Source: Acidobacteriota bacterium
GTDB lineage: Bacteria > Acidobacteriota > Polarisedimenticolia > J045
DNA length: 64,000 bases
Assembly (NCBI GenBank): GCA_030949985.1
Contig: JAUZRX010000010.1
Location: 228,454-292,453, forward strand
Direction: 5' to 3'
Part shown: positions 43,301 through 53,644 of the stretch, piece by piece
How the letters are laid out: every line of letters starts with the position of its first letter
Numbering within the stretch: position 1 is the first letter of the stretch
Notes under the pieces: generated by a model
Database searches by the model: none
What the model saw: the letters and a program-made list of their open reading frames with translations, nothing else
What the model was told of the DNA's origin: nothing
Translations under genes and position numbers: made by a program

Positions 43301-43993
43301 ATGCGCCAGTGGCCCAGGGTCGTGCTGATCGACGGCTACAACGTGTTGCTCACCCTGGCGAGGCGGGAGGGTGCAGAGCTGAACGACGGGGATCTCCCCG
43401 GCGCCGTCGACCACCTGACGACCCTCCTCGGGCAGTGGGCCGCCCTGCGGGAAAGCGAGGTCGTCCTGGTCTGGGACCGGCGTCCGGGCACCCTGCGCGG
43501 CGAGGAAGCAGGCCTGCGGGTGATCCGGGTCGACCCGCCGGCAGAGGCCGACGACTGGATCGCCGCCGAGGCCCGGCGCCTCCAAGGGGCGGGCAGGCAG
43601 ATCGCGGTGGTCACGGCGGACCGGGGGCTGGCCCGCCGGCTGCCGGAAGGAACCCGGGTCTTCCCTCCCCGGCACCTGGAAGGCGATCTCCAGGCGCTGG
43701 TCTCGGGTCCCCTGGGCCATCCGGGCCGGGGCGTTCACCTGGACGAGGATGAAATACCCGCCTCCAGCGGGCCCGTCGATCCGCGAACCCTGCCGCGACG
43801 CCGGCAACGGCCGGAGGCCCCGGTCGCCCCGGCGGTCCCCGTGGCCCCGCCCCCCACCCCTGCCCCTCTCTCCGGCTCCCCGGGGGGCGTCGGCGAGGAT
43901 CGCCGGACCGCCGCCCGCCAGGCGGCCCGGGAGGAGCGTGCCCGCCGGCGCGAACGCTACATGAAAAAACTCCGCCGCAAGAAGGGCAGGTAG
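43301..43993 (+). CDS. NYN-domain (YacP-like) RNase family protein
   Basis: The N-terminal ~150 residues show a PIN-like/NYN fold with acidic active-site positions: LIDGYNVLLTL (D11), VLVWDRRPG, EADDWIAAEA and VTADRGLARRL. This matches the YacP/Rae1 branch of NYN nucleases, which cleave RNA, Rae1 on the ribosome. The remaining ~80 residues are Pro-rich then strongly basic (RRERYMKKLRRKKGR), suitable for RNA or ribosome contact. ATG 43301 has AGGGGG upstream; the longer open frame is rejected. rsmI, a ribosomal RNA methyltransferase, follows 44 nt downstream. Confidence 0.8.
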   Translation: MRQWPRVVLIDGYNVLLTLARREGAELNDGDLPGAVDHLTTLLGQWAALRESEVVLVWDRRPGTLRGEEAGLRVIRVDPPAEADDWIAAEARRLQGAGRQIAVVTADRGLARRLPEGTRVFPPRHLEGDLQALVSGPLGHPGRGVHLDEDEIPASSGPVDPRTLPRRRQRPEAPVAPAVPVAPPPTPAPLSGSPGGVGEDRRTAARQAAREERARRRERYMKKLRRKKGR

Positions 43994-44037
43994 AATCGAC
44001 CTCCCCGGCCGTGCCGCGGGATGGAGGCCCGAGCCCG

Positions 44038-44904
44038 GTGAACGAGTCGCAGACCGGCCCCGAAAACCGCCAGGCCGGCCGCCTCTACGTGGTGGCCTCC
44101 CCCATCGGAAACCTGGACGACCTGACCCCCAGAATGCGCCGGGCCCTCGAGGCGGCCGACCTGGTGGCCGCCGAGGACACCCGGCGCACCGGCCGGCTGC
44201 TCGAACACCTGGATCTGCGTCGCCCCCTGCTTTCCTGCCACCGCTTCAACGAGGCCCGTTCGATGAGGCGCCTGATCGAGGTGCTCGAAAGGGGCGGCAC
44301 CCTGGCGCTGATCTGCGATGGAGGCACCCCCACCATCTCCGACCCGGGCCATCGCCTGGTGGCCGAAGCGGCCCGTCTCGGCCACCGGGTCGTTCCGATC
44401 CCCGGCCCCTCGGCGGTGATCGCGGCCCTGTCGGTGGCCGGACTGCCCGCCGATCGCTTCTACTTCGGGGGATTTCTTCCTTCCCGGGCCACCGCCAGGC
44501 AACGCCGGATCGAGGCCGCCGCGCATCTGGACGTGACCGTGGTGTTCTTCGAAGCGCCCCACCGGGTGCTGGCGACTCTGGCCGAGATGGAGTCGATCCT
44601 CGGCCAGCGCCCCCTGGTGCTCTGCCGGGAGCTGACCAAGCTCCACGAGGAGATCCTGCGAGGCAGTGCGGCCGAAATCCGCCGCGCCCTGGCCCCGCGG
44701 GAGAAGATCCGGGGAGAAATCGTGCTGGTCGTGGCGGCGGGCGAGGGCCCCGCCCCCCGGGAGGCGGACGCGGCACTGCGTGAAGCCTACCGGGCCGCCC
44801 TCGACGCCGAAGGGGGTGACCGCCGCCGGGCTCTGCGGCGCCTGAGCCGCCAGCTCGGACGCCCCCGGCAGGAACTCAAGGAGCAGCTCCCCGAGGACGG
44901 GTAG
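44038..44904 (+). CDS. rsmI: 16S rRNA (cytidine1402-2'-O)-methyltransferase RsmI
   Basis: Methylates the ribose of C1402 in the ribosomal P site using SAM. The 288-aa chain has the tetrapyrrole-methylase fold: LYVVASPIGNLDDLTPRMRRAL, AEDTRRTGRLLEH, ICDGGTPTISDPGHRLV, IPGPSAVIAALSVAGLP and FFEAPHRV. A C-terminal tail (about 235-288) is Arg-rich. GTG 44038 is taken as the start because GGAGG lies 10 nt upstream; the GTG at 44011 has none. It is probably co-transcribed with the NYN nuclease gene. A hairpin follows its stop. Confidence 0.93.
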   Translation: MNESQTGPENRQAGRLYVVASPIGNLDDLTPRMRRALEAADLVAAEDTRRTGRLLEHLDLRRPLLSCHRFNEARSMRRLIEVLERGGTLALICDGGTPTISDPGHRLVAEAARLGHRVVPIPGPSAVIAALSVAGLPADRFYFGGFLPSRATARQRRIEAAAHLDVTVVFFEAPHRVLATLAEMESILGQRPLVLCRELTKLHEEILRGSAAEIRRALAPREKIRGEIVLVVAAGEGPAPREADAALREAYRAALDAEGGDRRRALRRLSRQLGRPRQELKEQLPEDG

Positions 44905-44920
44905 CGGCCGAAACCGGCCG
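44905..44920. terminator. Short hairpin between convergent rsmI and prmC
   Basis: CGGCC (44905-44909) and GGCCG (44916-44920) pair directly after the rsmI stop, loop GAAACC. The gap between the two stops is only 27 nt, so a shared hairpin would serve both strands. There is no T-run. Confidence 0.35.
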
Positions 44921-44931
44921 ACCCGCGTCGT

Positions 44932-45783
44932 TCACCGACCCCGGCGGGCGGTCACGATGCGCGGGCGATCGAAGCGGTCACGGTGGATGCGGCACTGCTC
45001 CCAGCCGGCGGCGGCCAGTTCGGCGGCCATCCGTGACGTTTGCCCGGGAGCCATCTCGAGAGCCATGCGCCCCCCCGGCCCCAGACGCCCGGCCGCCTGC
45101 TCGGCGAGCTTGCGGATCAGGGCCAGCCCATCGTCCGCGGCGACCAGGGCCTGCCGGGGTTCGTGGTCCCGTACCTCGGGCTGAAGCTCTTCCCACTCCG
45201 CCTCGGTGACGTAGGGCAGGTTGGCCACCACGAAGGCGCCCGGTCCCAAGCCGCCCAGGCCGGTCAACAGGTCCGAGCGCAGCAGGCCGACCCGGTCCGC
45301 GAGGCCGGCGCGGCGAAGATTCTCCCGGGCCAGAGAGAGGGCTCCACCGTCGCTGTCCACCGCCAGGATCTCGAGAGCCGGGTGACGACGGGCCAGGGCC
45401 AGGGCGATGCAGCCGCCGCCGGTTCCCACGTCGAGGAGCCTCCCCGAAGACCCGGCGGCGAGCTGCTCCGAGACCAGCAGCGCCAGGTCCTCGGTCTCCG
45501 GGCGGGGCACCAGGGCTCTTTCGTCGCACTTCACATCGAAATCCAGAAAGGGCCAGCTTCCCAGCAGGTATTGCAGGGGGCGCCGGCGACAGCGCTGCTC
45601 GATCAGCGCCTCCAGGCGCCGCCCGGCGGCCGGCGGCAGGGGCTGACGGAGACGCAGGGCCAGCTCTCCGGGAGCGATCTCCAGCACGTGGGCCAGCAAC
45701 CAGCGGGCCTCCCGGCGGGGACCCTCGATCCCCGCCGCCGCGAGGCGCTCGGCAGCCCGGCCGAGCTGCTCTCCGAGTTTCAT
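44932..45783 (-). CDS. prmC: Release-factor glutamine methyltransferase PrmC (HemK)
   Basis: Methylates the GGQ glutamine of release factors with SAM. The 283-aa chain has an N-terminal helical domain, RRPLQYLLGSWPF, ALVPRPETE, the SAM loop LLDVGTGGGCIALALA and the catalytic N-x-P-Y motif, here ANLPYV instead of the common NPPY. ATG 45783 is chosen because GGGAGGGG lies directly upstream; a GTG at 45819 overlapping the prfA stop is the alternative. It follows prfA, the gene for its substrate, as in many bacteria. Confidence 0.92.
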   Translation of the reverse strand: MKLGEQLGRAAERLAAAGIEGPRREARWLLAHVLEIAPGELALRLRQPLPPAAGRRLEALIEQRCRRRPLQYLLGSWPFLDFDVKCDERALVPRPETEDLALLVSEQLAAGSSGRLLDVGTGGGCIALALARRHPALEILAVDSDGGALSLARENLRRAGLADRVGLLRSDLLTGLGGLGPGAFVVANLPYVTEAEWEELQPEVRDHEPRQALVAADDGLALIRKLAEQAAGRLGPGGRMALEMAPGQTSRMAAELAAAGWEQCRIHRDRFDRPRIVTARRGR

Positions 45784-45815
45784 GGCCCCCCTCCCGGGCG
45801 CGAGCCGAGCGGGGC

Positions 45816-46910
45816 TCACTCGGCCTGCATCTCCGCCTGGAGGCGTGCCGCCTCGTCGGCGGTGGCCAGCGCGTCGATCAGCTCGTCGAGATCGCCCATC
45901 AGAATCGCCTCGAGGCGGTGCAGGGTGAGCTTGATCCGATGATCGGTGACCCGATTCTGGGGAAAATTGTAGGTCCGGATCTTCTCCGAGCGATCACCGC
46001 TGCCGACCTGGACGCGGCGGGTGGCGGCCTGATGAGCCTGCTGCTCGGTGCGCTGCTTGTCCAGCAACCGTGCCCGGAGCACTTTCAACGCCTTGGCGCG
46101 GTTCTTGTGCCACGACTTCTCGTCCTGGCATTGCACCACCAACCCCGAAGGCATGTGGGTGATGCGCACGGCAGAGGTGGTCTTGTTCACCGACTGCCCG
46201 CCAGGGCCGGACGAGCGAAAACTGTCGATGCGCAGATCCTTCTCCTCGATCTCCACATCGACTTCTTCGGCTTCCGGCAGGATGGCCACGGTGGCCGCCG
46301 AGGTGTGCACGCGGCCCTGGGTCTCCGTGGCCGGTACCCGCTGAACCCGGTGCACCCCCGATTCGAACTTCAGCCGTGAGTAGACGCCTTTGCCCGAGAC
46401 GTTGATCACCGCTTCCTTGATCCCCCCGATCTCGCTCTCGGACAATTCCACCAGGTCGAAACCCCAGTTCCGCGACTCGGCGTAGCGCTGGTACATGCGC
46501 ATCAGCTCGGCGGCGAAGAGGGTCGCCTCATCGCCCCCCGTGCCCGCCCGCACCTCGAGCACGGCACCCCTGTCATCATCCGGGTTGCGGGGCAGCAGCA
46601 AGCGCCGCAGGCGGTCTTCCAGTGCTGCGCAGCGGGATTCGAGGGCGTCGATCTCTTCCCGGGCCAACTCGCGCATCTCGGCGTCGGCCTCGCCGGAAAG
46701 CATCTCGCGGGCCTGGTCGAGTTCGAGCCGGCAACCCCTGTACTCGCGAAAGGCCAGGACCAGGGGCTCGAGTTCGGCGTAGCGGGTGGCCAGCTGCCGG
46801 TAGGCCTCCACGTCGCCGGCCACCTCCGGATCCGCCATGCGCGCGGCGAGCCCGGAGAAGTCGCTCTCGAGCTTTTCGAGCCGGGCCAGCAGCGAGGCAT
46901 CAGCGGCCAT
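45816..46910 (-). CDS. prfA: Peptide chain release factor 1
   Basis: Reads UAA and UAG stops and triggers peptide release. The 364-aa chain shows the stop-recognition PAT of [13 protein letters not shown] (the P-x-T form of RF1, not the SPF of RF2), the GGQ motif in [12 protein letters not shown] and the [14 protein letters not shown] block. ATG 46910 or GTG 46916 is possible; GGAGG precedes both. It lies between rpmE and prmC in the order rho-rpmE-prfA-prmC, which is widely conserved. Confidence 0.96.
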   Translation of the reverse strand: MAADASLLARLEKLESDFSGLAARMADPEVAGDVEAYRQLATRYAELEPLVLAFREYRGCRLELDQAREMLSGEADAEMRELAREEIDALESRCAALEDRLRRLLLPRNPDDDRGAVLEVRAGTGGDEATLFAAELMRMYQRYAESRNWGFDLVELSESEIGGIKEAVINVSGKGVYSRLKFESGVHRVQRVPATETQGRVHTSAATVAILPEAEEVDVEIEEKDLRIDSFRSSGPGGQSVNKTTSAVRITHMPSGLVVQCQDEKSWHKNRAKALKVLRARLLDKQRTEQQAHQAATRRVQVGSGDRSEKIRTYNFPQNRVTDHRIKLTLHRLEAILMGDLDELIDALATADEAARLQAEMQAE

Positions 46911-46970
46911 CTTCACCTCCCCGTAGAGGCAGGGGGGGGCTGGCAGGGGCGGGCGTCATGGGTGCGGAGA

Positions 46971-47204
46971 CTACTTGCCTTCCTTCCGCCGGCGTGCGGC
47001 CTTCTCCGCCTTCTGGTAGCGCCGCTGGAAGCGTTCCACGCGGCCGGCGGTGTCCACCAGCTTCTGCTTGCCGGTGAAGAAAGGATGGCAGGCGGAGCAC
47101 AGCTCCACTCGGAGGTCCTTCTTGGTGCTGCGCGTCTTGAAGGAGTTGCCACAAGCGCAGGTGACCTCGACATCGTGGTATTCGGGATGGATTCCTTGCT
47201 TCAT
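46971..47204 (-). CDS. rpmE: Ribosomal protein bL31
   Basis: A 77-aa large-subunit protein. It starts MKQGIHPEY and has four zinc-type cysteines (C16, C18, C36, C39), so it is the Zn-binding C+ form. The basic tail [10 protein letters not shown] is normal. It lies 139 nt downstream of rho. A TAGAAT -10-like box lies in that gap (complement near 47300), but the -35 is poor, so an own promoter is unproven. Confidence 0.95.
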   Translation of the reverse strand: MKQGIHPEYHDVEVTCACGNSFKTRSTKKDLRVELCSACHPFFTGKQKLVDTAGRVERFQRRYQKAEKAARRRKEGK

Positions 47205-47343
47205 CGTCCGATCGTTCCTTCCCCCTGGCGGGGATATTCGTCATTTTTTCGCCACCCACTCTGGAGACCGAGCAGCGTCGGGGACTACAGCCGCCGGATT
47301 CTAGCGCGGATCCGTCGGCATTGCTCCCCCGGCCGGGCTCCGC

Positions 47344-48591
47344 TCAGGCCGCCATGGAATCCAGGAACTCCTGGTTCGAGTCGGTCTTGCGCAGCCGCTC
47401 GAGGAGCAATTCCATGGCCTCCACCTCTCCGAGCTGGTCGAGCACCTTGCGCAACATCCAGACCCGGCGCAACTGCTGCTCGGGCATCAGCAGCTCTTCC
47501 TTGCGGGTGCCCGAGCGCTTGACGTCGATGGCGGGGTAGACCCGCCGATCGCTCAGGTGCCGGTCGAGGTGGATCTCCATGTTCCCGGTGCCCTTGAATT
47601 CCTCGTAGATCACCTCGTCCATCCGCGAACCGGTATCGACGAGGGCCGTGGCGAGAATCGTCAACGATCCTCCCTCCTCGACCTTCCGCGCCGTTCCGAA
47701 AAACTTCTTCGGCCGGGAGAGCGCCGCCGCATCGATGCCGCCACTGAGGATCTTGCCCGAGGCCGGCTGGACGGCGTTGTAGGCCCGGGCCAGGCGTGTG
47801 ATGGAATCGAGCAGGATCACCACGTCCTTGCCGAACTCCACCATCCGCTTGGCCTTCTCGAGCACGATCTCGGCCACCTGCACGTGCCGGGTGGCGGGCT
47901 CGTCGAAAGTGGAAGCCACCACTTCACCGCGCACGGTGCGCTGCATGTCGGTCACCTCTTCCGGGCGCTCGTCGATCAGCAGCACGATCAGCCGCGCATC
48001 CGGGTGGTTTTCCGCCACCGCCCCGGCGATCGCCTGGAGGAACATGGTCTTCCCCGTGCGGGGCGGGGCCACGATCAGCCCCCGCTGTCCCTTGCCGATG
48101 GGCGCCAGCAGGTCGATCACCCGACCCGTGAGATTGGCCCGGTCGGTTTCCATCCGCAGCATCTCGTCGGGATGCCATGGGGTCAGGTCCTCGAAACCCT
48201 TTTCCCGCTTGGCTTCGGCCACCGGCAGGTCGTGCAGAGCTTCGACCTCCTGCAGGGCGTAGTACTTCTCGTTGCGCCGCGGGCGGCGCAGGGGGCCACT
48301 GACCAGGTCGCCGGTCTGCAGTTTGAAACGCCGAATCAAGCCGGGAGAGACGTAGATGTCGTCCGGACCGGGAAGGTAGGAGTGCTCGGGGGAACGCAGG
48401 AAACCGTAACCCTCGGGGAGCTTTTCGAGCACGCCGCGAGCCACGACCCGTTCACCGTTGCGCACTCGCGAGGAAAGTATCCGGTGCACCAGCTCCTGGC
48501 GACGAACCTGGAAAACATTCTCGATCGACATCGAGAGCGCCAGGTTGGTCAACTCACCGATCTCCATCTCCTTGATCTCGTGAAGATTCAT
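47344..48591 (-). CDS. rho: Transcription termination factor Rho
   Basis: Hexameric RNA-dependent ATPase that ends transcription. The 415-aa chain has the N-terminal helical Rho domain (1-45), the cold-shock RNA-binding domain (50-125: [27 protein letters not shown]) and the ATPase core with Walker A APPRTGKT, Walker [17 protein letters not shown] and the Q-loop/R-loop [10 protein letters not shown]. The P-loop has Arg-Thr where E. coli has Lys-Ala. Its ATG overlaps the stop of ysxC by 4 nt. The many U-less hairpins in this window agree with heavy use of Rho. Confidence 0.97.
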   Translation of the reverse strand: MNLHEIKEMEIGELTNLALSMSIENVFQVRRQELVHRILSSRVRNGERVVARGVLEKLPEGYGFLRSPEHSYLPGPDDIYVSPGLIRRFKLQTGDLVSGPLRRPRRNEKYYALQEVEALHDLPVAEAKREKGFEDLTPWHPDEMLRMETDRANLTGRVIDLLAPIGKGQRGLIVAPPRTGKTMFLQAIAGAVAENHPDARLIVLLIDERPEEVTDMQRTVRGEVVASTFDEPATRHVQVAEIVLEKAKRMVEFGKDVVILLDSITRLARAYNAVQPASGKILSGGIDAAALSRPKKFFGTARKVEEGGSLTILATALVDTGSRMDEVIYEEFKGTGNMEIHLDRHLSDRRVYPAIDVKRSGTRKEELLMPEQQLRRVWMLRKVLDQLGEVEAMELLLERLRKTDSNQEFLDSMAA

Positions 48592-49220
48592 GCCTCGTCC
48601 TCTCGCCTGCTCCAGGCGGCTTGCTCACCGCTCCAGGCAGCGATCATCAACTTGCTCAACGCATCGATTCCCGTGCCATCCGCCGCGGAGGTCGCCACCA
48701 GCGGTACCTCCCGCGGAAGCTCGAGCCGGCGCCGTGTCCGGGAAAGCGCACGGGGCAGGGCCGACCCCGACAACTTGTCGCACTTGGTCAGAACCACGGC
48801 GGTAGGCAGTCCCCGCGAAAGCAGGGCGTCGCGCATCATCGCGTCGAGGGGAGTCGGATCGTGGCGCGCGTCGACCAGGTGGACCGCCAGCGCCAGGGCT
48901 TCCTTGCGCCCCAGGTAGGCCTCGATCAGGCGCGACCACTGGCGCCGCATCTCCTTGCCGACCCTCGCGTAGCCGAAGCCGGGAAGGTCGACCAGGTAAC
49001 GCCTGTCGTCCAGCAGGTAGTAGTGCACCTCCCGGGTCCGACCGGGAGTCTTGCTCACCCGGGCGAAACTGCGCCGCCCCAGGACGCGGTTGATCAGGCT
49101 CGACTTGCCCACGTTGGACCGGCCCATCACGGCGATCTCGGGCCGACCATCCCGGGGAAAGTCGTCGATCCGTGTCACGGCGCGCACGAAGCTCACGCTC
49201 TTGGGTTTCCATGACGCCAT
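48588..49220 (-). CDS. ysxC: Ribosome-biogenesis GTPase YsxC/EngB
   Basis: GTPase needed to assemble the 50S subunit. The 210-aa chain carries G1 GRSNVGKSS, G3 DLPGFGYA, G4 TKCDK and G5-like ATSAADG. The N-terminal SVSFVRAV strand is family-typical. It sits between lon and rho: lon-ysxC is a common neighbour pair. It is 33 nt after the lon stop and overlaps rho by 4 nt. Confidence 0.95.
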   Translation of the reverse strand: MASWKPKSVSFVRAVTRIDDFPRDGRPEIAVMGRSNVGKSSLINRVLGRRSFARVSKTPGRTREVHYYLLDDRRYLVDLPGFGYARVGKEMRRQWSRLIEAYLGRKEALALAVHLVDARHDPTPLDAMMRDALLSRGLPTAVVLTKCDKLSGSALPRALSRTRRRLELPREVPLVATSAADGTGIDALSKLMIAAWSGEQAAWSRREDEA

Positions 49221-49253
49221 CTCTCGTGGCCTGTTCCGCCGACCCCTGTGCTC

Positions 49254-51632
49254 TCAGTGGGGCCTGGCCGTGTCTTCTCCCTCCGGCTGAAGGAGGGAGA
49301 GGCTCTTGGGGGGCCGTTCGAGCGCCCGGGGCAGGACATCGTCCATGTGACCGACCAGGATGATCTCCAGATCCCCCAGGACCTCCTGCGGCAAATCCGT
49401 CAGGTCCTTTTCGTTCTCCCGGCTCATCATCACCCGGCGCAGTCCCGAGCGATGGGCAGCGAGCACCTTCTCCTTGATTCCTCCCACCGCCAGCAGCTTG
49501 CCATGGAGCGTGATCTCTCCGGTCATCGCCACGTCGGCCCGGACGGGTATGCCGGCCAACATCGAGACCAGCGCTGTCGCCATGGCGACTCCCGCGGAAG
49601 GACCGTCCTTGGGAATGGCGCCCTCCGGAACATGAACATGCAGGTCGAAGCGGCGATGGAAGCCCGGGTCGATGCCCAACTCGGCGGCCCGCGACCGGAC
49701 GTAGGTCAGCGCGGCCCGGGCCGACTCCTGCATCACGTCACCGACCTTCCCGGTGATGATCAGCTTACCCCTTCCTGGCACGCTGGCAACCTCGATGGCC
49801 AACAGCTCCCCCCCGGCGGCTGTCCAGGCCAGGCCGGTGGCCACCCCCAACTCGTTGCCGGCCCGCTTTTCCCGGAGACGATAGCGGGGCACGCCCAACA
49901 ACTCCTCCACCCGGTCGGCATCGATGAGAAAACCCTTCTTCCAGCGGCCCTCCACGTACATCCGGGCCACTTTGCGGCAAATACGGGCCACCTCCCGCTC
50001 GAGGCCGCGCACACCGGCCTCCCGGGTGTAGCCCTCGATCACCTGCCGGATCGCCGCCGTGTCCATCCTCACGCCCCGCCGGCCCAGGCCGTGGGCACTG
50101 AGCTGTCGAGGCAGCAAAAAGCGCTCGGCGATGACCAGCTTTTCTTCCATGGTGTATCCCGCCAGGGCGATCGTCTCCAGCCGGTCGAGCAAGGCCGGAG
50201 GCACCGAATGCAGCACGTTCGCGGTGGCAATGAAAAAGACGTCGGAAAGATCGTACTCCACGTCCAGGTAGTGATCGAGAAAGGTGTGATTCTGCTCGGG
50301 ATCGAGCACTTCGAGCAGGGCCGCCGAGGGGTCTCCGCGGAAGTCGATGGACATCTTGTCCAACTCGTCGAGCAGAAAGACCGGGTTACGTGCGCCGGCT
50401 TTGCGCATCATCTGGATGATACGCCCCGGAAAGGCGCCGATGTAGGTCCGTCGGTGGCCGCGGATTTCAGCCTCGTCCCGCACGCCTCCCAGGGAGAGCC
50501 GCACGAACCTACGGCCGGTGGCCTCGGCGATGGAGCGAGCCAGGGATGTCTTCCCCACCCCGGGGGGACCCGCAAAACACAAGATCGTGTTCCGGCGACG
50601 CCTCGATACGAGCTGGCTCACCGCCAGGTGCTCGAGAATTCGCTCCTTGACCGGCTCCAGGCCGTGATGATCCCGGTCGAGAATCCGGCGGGCCCGGCGC
50701 AGATCGCGCTTCTCGCGGCTGCGCGTTTTCCAGGGCACGGCAAGCAACCAATCGAGCCAGGTACGGCTCACGGTCGCCTCGGCCGAGACCGGGGCCATCA
50801 CCTCCAGCCGCTGGAGCTCCGCCAGTGCCTTCTCCTGCGCCTCGGCCGGGAGACCGGACTCCTCGATACGCAGGCGAAGCTGCTCGAATTCGTCGTCCCT
50901 CCCCGCGCGCCCCAACTCTTTCTGAATCGCCTTGATCTTCTCGGAGAGGTAGTACTCGCGCTGGGCTTGCTCGAGCTGCTCCTTGACCCGGCTGTCGACG
51001 GTCTGGTCGAGTTGCAGCCGCTCGATTTCCATCTCGAGCACCCGTACCAGGCGCTCGAGGCGTTCGCGCACCAGGTGCCTTTCGAGCAGGTCCTGGCGGA
51101 TCTCCGCGCTGACAGCCAGGTGGGCGGCGATGGTGTCGGCCAGGCGCGAGGGCTGGGAGACCTTGAGAGTGGAAAGAACGGCTTCCGCCGGCAACGCGGG
51201 GTTGTGCTTGACGTAGCTCTCGAAGAGGCGACTGACCGTGCGGCAGAGTTCTTCCACTTCGGGCCCGCTGTCGCCCTTCTCGGACAGCGCGAGCACCTCG
51301 GCCACCAAGTGACCGTCCGGCGCGCGAACGATTTCCACGGCCCGAGCGCGAAACTCGCCTTCGACCAGCATGCGAACGTTCCCCGAAGCGACCTTCAGGG
51401 ACTGAACGACCGTGGCGACCGTGCCGACGGAGTGAATTTCTTCGGGCTGGGGGTCATCGACGCCCGGATCCCGCTGGCAGGCCAGAAAAATCTTGCGGGA
51501 TCCCTCCAGCGTCCGCTCGAGGGCCTTGAGGGAAGACCGCCGCCCGACGACGAAGGGAACCATCGTCCGCGGAAAGACCACGGCCTCCCGCAGGGGAACC
51601 ATCGGCACTCGCAAGACCTTGGCGGTAGTCAT
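49254..51632 (-). CDS. lon: ATP-dependent protease Lon
   Basis: Cytoplasmic AAA+ serine protease. The 792-aa chain has the LON substrate-binding domain (1-200, [21 protein letters not shown]), a coiled coil (about 215-260), AAA+ with Walker [10 protein letters not shown] and Walker [10 protein letters not shown], and the protease domain with the Ser-Lys dyad ([12 protein letters not shown] and [10 protein letters not shown]). The end of the coding region is Pro/Glu-rich. It follows clpX at 114 nt behind a U-tailed hairpin, so lon may have its own promoter. A second hairpin (GGGGCC-ATCAA-GGCCCC, 51648-51664) lies in its leader. Confidence 0.96.
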   Translation of the reverse strand: MTTAKVLRVPMVPLREAVVFPRTMVPFVVGRRSSLKALERTLEGSRKIFLACQRDPGVDDPQPEEIHSVGTVATVVQSLKVASGNVRMLVEGEFRARAVEIVRAPDGHLVAEVLALSEKGDSGPEVEELCRTVSRLFESYVKHNPALPAEAVLSTLKVSQPSRLADTIAAHLAVSAEIRQDLLERHLVRERLERLVRVLEMEIERLQLDQTVDSRVKEQLEQAQREYYLSEKIKAIQKELGRAGRDDEFEQLRLRIEESGLPAEAQEKALAELQRLEVMAPVSAEATVSRTWLDWLLAVPWKTRSREKRDLRRARRILDRDHHGLEPVKERILEHLAVSQLVSRRRRNTILCFAGPPGVGKTSLARSIAEATGRRFVRLSLGGVRDEAEIRGHRRTYIGAFPGRIIQMMRKAGARNPVFLLDELDKMSIDFRGDPSAALLEVLDPEQNHTFLDHYLDVEYDLSDVFFIATANVLHSVPPALLDRLETIALAGYTMEEKLVIAERFLLPRQLSAHGLGRRGVRMDTAAIRQVIEGYTREAGVRGLEREVARICRKVARMYVEGRWKKGFLIDADRVEELLGVPRYRLREKRAGNELGVATGLAWTAAGGELLAIEVASVPGRGKLIITGKVGDVMQESARAALTYVRSRAAELGIDPGFHRRFDLHVHVPEGAIPKDGPSAGVAMATALVSMLAGIPVRADVAMTGEITLHGKLLAVGGIKEKVLAAHRSGLRRVMMSRENEKDLTDLPQEVLGDLEIILVGHMDDVLPRALERPPKSLSLLQPEGEDTARPH

Positions 51633-51730
51633 GTCGCGGTGAACCCCGGGGCCATCAAGGCCCCCATTGAAAGACCACGCACCGAGCGAACCCGGCGGCG
51701 GGCCCCGGCCGAGGATGCACCCCGCAATGG

Positions 51731-51760
51731 AAAAAGGATCAGGCGCTCAGCCGGCCTTTT
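51731..51760 (-). terminator. Intrinsic-terminator-like hairpin at the end of clpX
   Basis: On the minus strand AAAAGG (from 51760) pairs with CCTTTTT (ending 51731), with an inner GGC/GCC step. The stem spans the clpX stop codon and ends in five U. It is the only U-tailed hairpin I found in the housekeeping block and would separate tig-clpP-clpX from lon. Confidence 0.45.
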
Positions 51761-53003
51761 CCATCAGGCGCAGTCCTGCGCCGTCCTGGCCATTCTCGAC
51801 GAAATCCCGCGTGATGGTCAGCTCTCGACGATCGGTGAGGGAAGGGATTTCGAACATGAACTCCAGCATGATCTCTTCGAGGATCAGGCGCAGTCCGCGA
51901 GCCCCGATCTTGCGTTCTGATGCTTGCCGGGCAACGGCCTGCAGTGCCTCGTCGGTGAAATTCAGCTCGACGCCCTCGAACTCGAAGATCTTCTTGTATT
52001 GCTTGACCAGTGCGTTCCGCGGCTCGGTGAGGATTCTCACCAGGGCCTCGGCATCCAGGTCGGCCAACGGCGCGGTGACCGGCAGACGACCGATGAATTC
52101 CGGGATCAGCCCGAACTTCACCAGGTCTTCAGGCTGCACCTTGGAGAGGGTCTCGAAGCGGTTGCGGTCGACCCGGCTCTTGACCTCGGCCTTGAATCCC
52201 AGCATCTTGCTGCCCGTCCGCTGGTCGATGATCTTGTCCAGCCCGACGAAGGCCCCGCCGCAGATGAAGAGGATATTGGTGGTGTCGATGGGGATGAAGT
52301 CCTGGTGCGGGTGCTTCCTCCCGCCCTGGGGCGGGACGTTCGCCACGGTTCCCTCGAGGATCTTCAACAGGGCCTGCTGCACGCCTTCCCCGGAAACATC
52401 CCGGGTGATCGAGGGGTTCTCCCCCTTGCGCGCGATCTTGTCCACCTCGTCGATGTAGATGATGCCCCGCTGGGCCTTCTCCACGTCGTTGCCCGCGGCC
52501 TGCAGCAGCTTGAGCAGGATGTTTTCGACATCCTCGCCCACGTAGCCGGCCTCGGTCAGGGTCGTGGCATCGACGATGGCGAAGGGCACCGAGAGCATCC
52601 GGGCCAGGGTCTGGGCCAGGAGCGTCTTCCCCGTCCCGGTGGGGCCCACGAGCAGGATATTCGACTTCTGCAGCTCGACCTCGTCGGTGCGGGAAGCCAG
52701 CTCGAGACGCTTGTAGTGGTTGTAGACCGCCACCGCCAGCTTCTTCTTGGCCAGGTCCTGGCCGATCACGTAGGAGTCGAGGAACTCCTTGATCTCGGCG
52801 GGCTTGGGCAACCGGTTCTCGAGGCCGCCCTCCTCGGGCTCCCGCTCTTCAGCGATGATATCGACGCAAATGTCGACGCATTCATCGCAGATGTAGACGG
52901 TAGGTCCCGCAATCAACTTGCGAACATCGCGCTGGCTCTTGTTGCAAAAAGAGCAGCGCAACTCGCCTTCGTCTCTCGAACCGCCTTTTTTCTTGCCGGC
53001 CAT
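51747..53003 (-). CDS. clpX: ClpX, ATPase subunit of the Clp protease
   Basis: AAA+ unfoldase that feeds ClpP. The 418-aa chain has the N-terminal C4 zinc finger ([17 protein letters not shown]), Walker A GPTGTGKT, Walker [11 protein letters not shown], the pore-loop region [10 protein letters not shown] and a typical end ([12 protein letters not shown]). It lies 24 nt after clpP, the usual order. Confidence 0.97.
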   Translation of the reverse strand: MAGKKKGGSRDEGELRCSFCNKSQRDVRKLIAGPTVYICDECVDICVDIIAEEREPEEGGLENRLPKPAEIKEFLDSYVIGQDLAKKKLAVAVYNHYKRLELASRTDEVELQKSNILLVGPTGTGKTLLAQTLARMLSVPFAIVDATTLTEAGYVGEDVENILLKLLQAAGNDVEKAQRGIIYIDEVDKIARKGENPSITRDVSGEGVQQALLKILEGTVANVPPQGGRKHPHQDFIPIDTTNILFICGGAFVGLDKIIDQRTGSKMLGFKAEVKSRVDRNRFETLSKVQPEDLVKFGLIPEFIGRLPVTAPLADLDAEALVRILTEPRNALVKQYKKIFEFEGVELNFTDEALQAVARQASERKIGARGLRLILEEIMLEFMFEIPSLTDRRELTITRDFVENGQDGAGLRLMEKAG

Positions 53004-53027
53004 GACGCTTTCCCCTCGCTGGATCGC

Positions 53028-53612
53028 TCAGCTACGGCTTTCGATGACGGCGTCGATCAGGCCGTATTCCTTGGCCTCGTCCGCAGTCATGAAATTGTCT
53101 CGTTCGGTGTCTTGGCGGATCGTGTCCATGTCTTGACCCGTGTGTTTGACCAGGATCTGGTTCAGCCGATCCTTCAAACGCAGGATTTCCCGCGCATGGA
53201 TCTCGATATCGCTCGCCTGCCCATAGGCTCCGCCCAGGGGCTGGTGGATCATGATTCTCGAGTTGGGCAGCGCCGAACGCTTGCCCGCTTCACCCGCGGC
53301 GAGCAGTACCGCGCCCATGGACGCCGCCTGCCCCACGCACATCGTGTTGATGTGAGGCCGGACGAACTGCATGGTGTCGTAGATCGCCAATCCCGCCGTG
53401 ACGACACCGCCGGGGCTGTTGATGTAGACATTGATGTCCCGGTCGGGATCCTCGGCCTCGAGGAAGAGGATCTGGGCGATGACCAGGTTGCTGATCTGGT
53501 CATCGATCGCCTGGCCGAGGAAAATAATGTGATCCTTGAGCAACCTGGAAAAGATGTCCCAGGAACGCTCACCACGGGCAGACTGTTCGACGACAATGGG
53601 AACCAGCGGCAT
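53028..53612 (-). CDS. clpP: ClpP, proteolytic subunit of the Clp protease
   Basis: Tetradecameric serine peptidase. In the 194-aa chain the nucleophile is S99 (GQAASMGA), with H123 (MIHQP) and an Asp in the [10 protein letters not shown] region. [10 protein letters not shown] at ATG 53612, after GGGAGAG, is the standard N-terminus; the longer frame to 53648 is rejected. It is between tig and clpX; tig-clpP is 32 nt. Confidence 0.97.
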   Translation of the reverse strand: MPLVPIVVEQSARGERSWDIFSRLLKDHIIFLGQAIDDQISNLVIAQILFLEAEDPDRDINVYINSPGGVVTAGLAIYDTMQFVRPHINTMCVGQAASMGAVLLAAGEAGKRSALPNSRIMIHQPLGGAYGQASDIEIHAREILRLKDRLNQILVKHTGQDMDTIRQDTERDNFMTADEAKEYGLIDAVIESRS

Positions 53613-53644
53613 ACAACTCTCCCTCGAAAACTGGGGACCATCCC

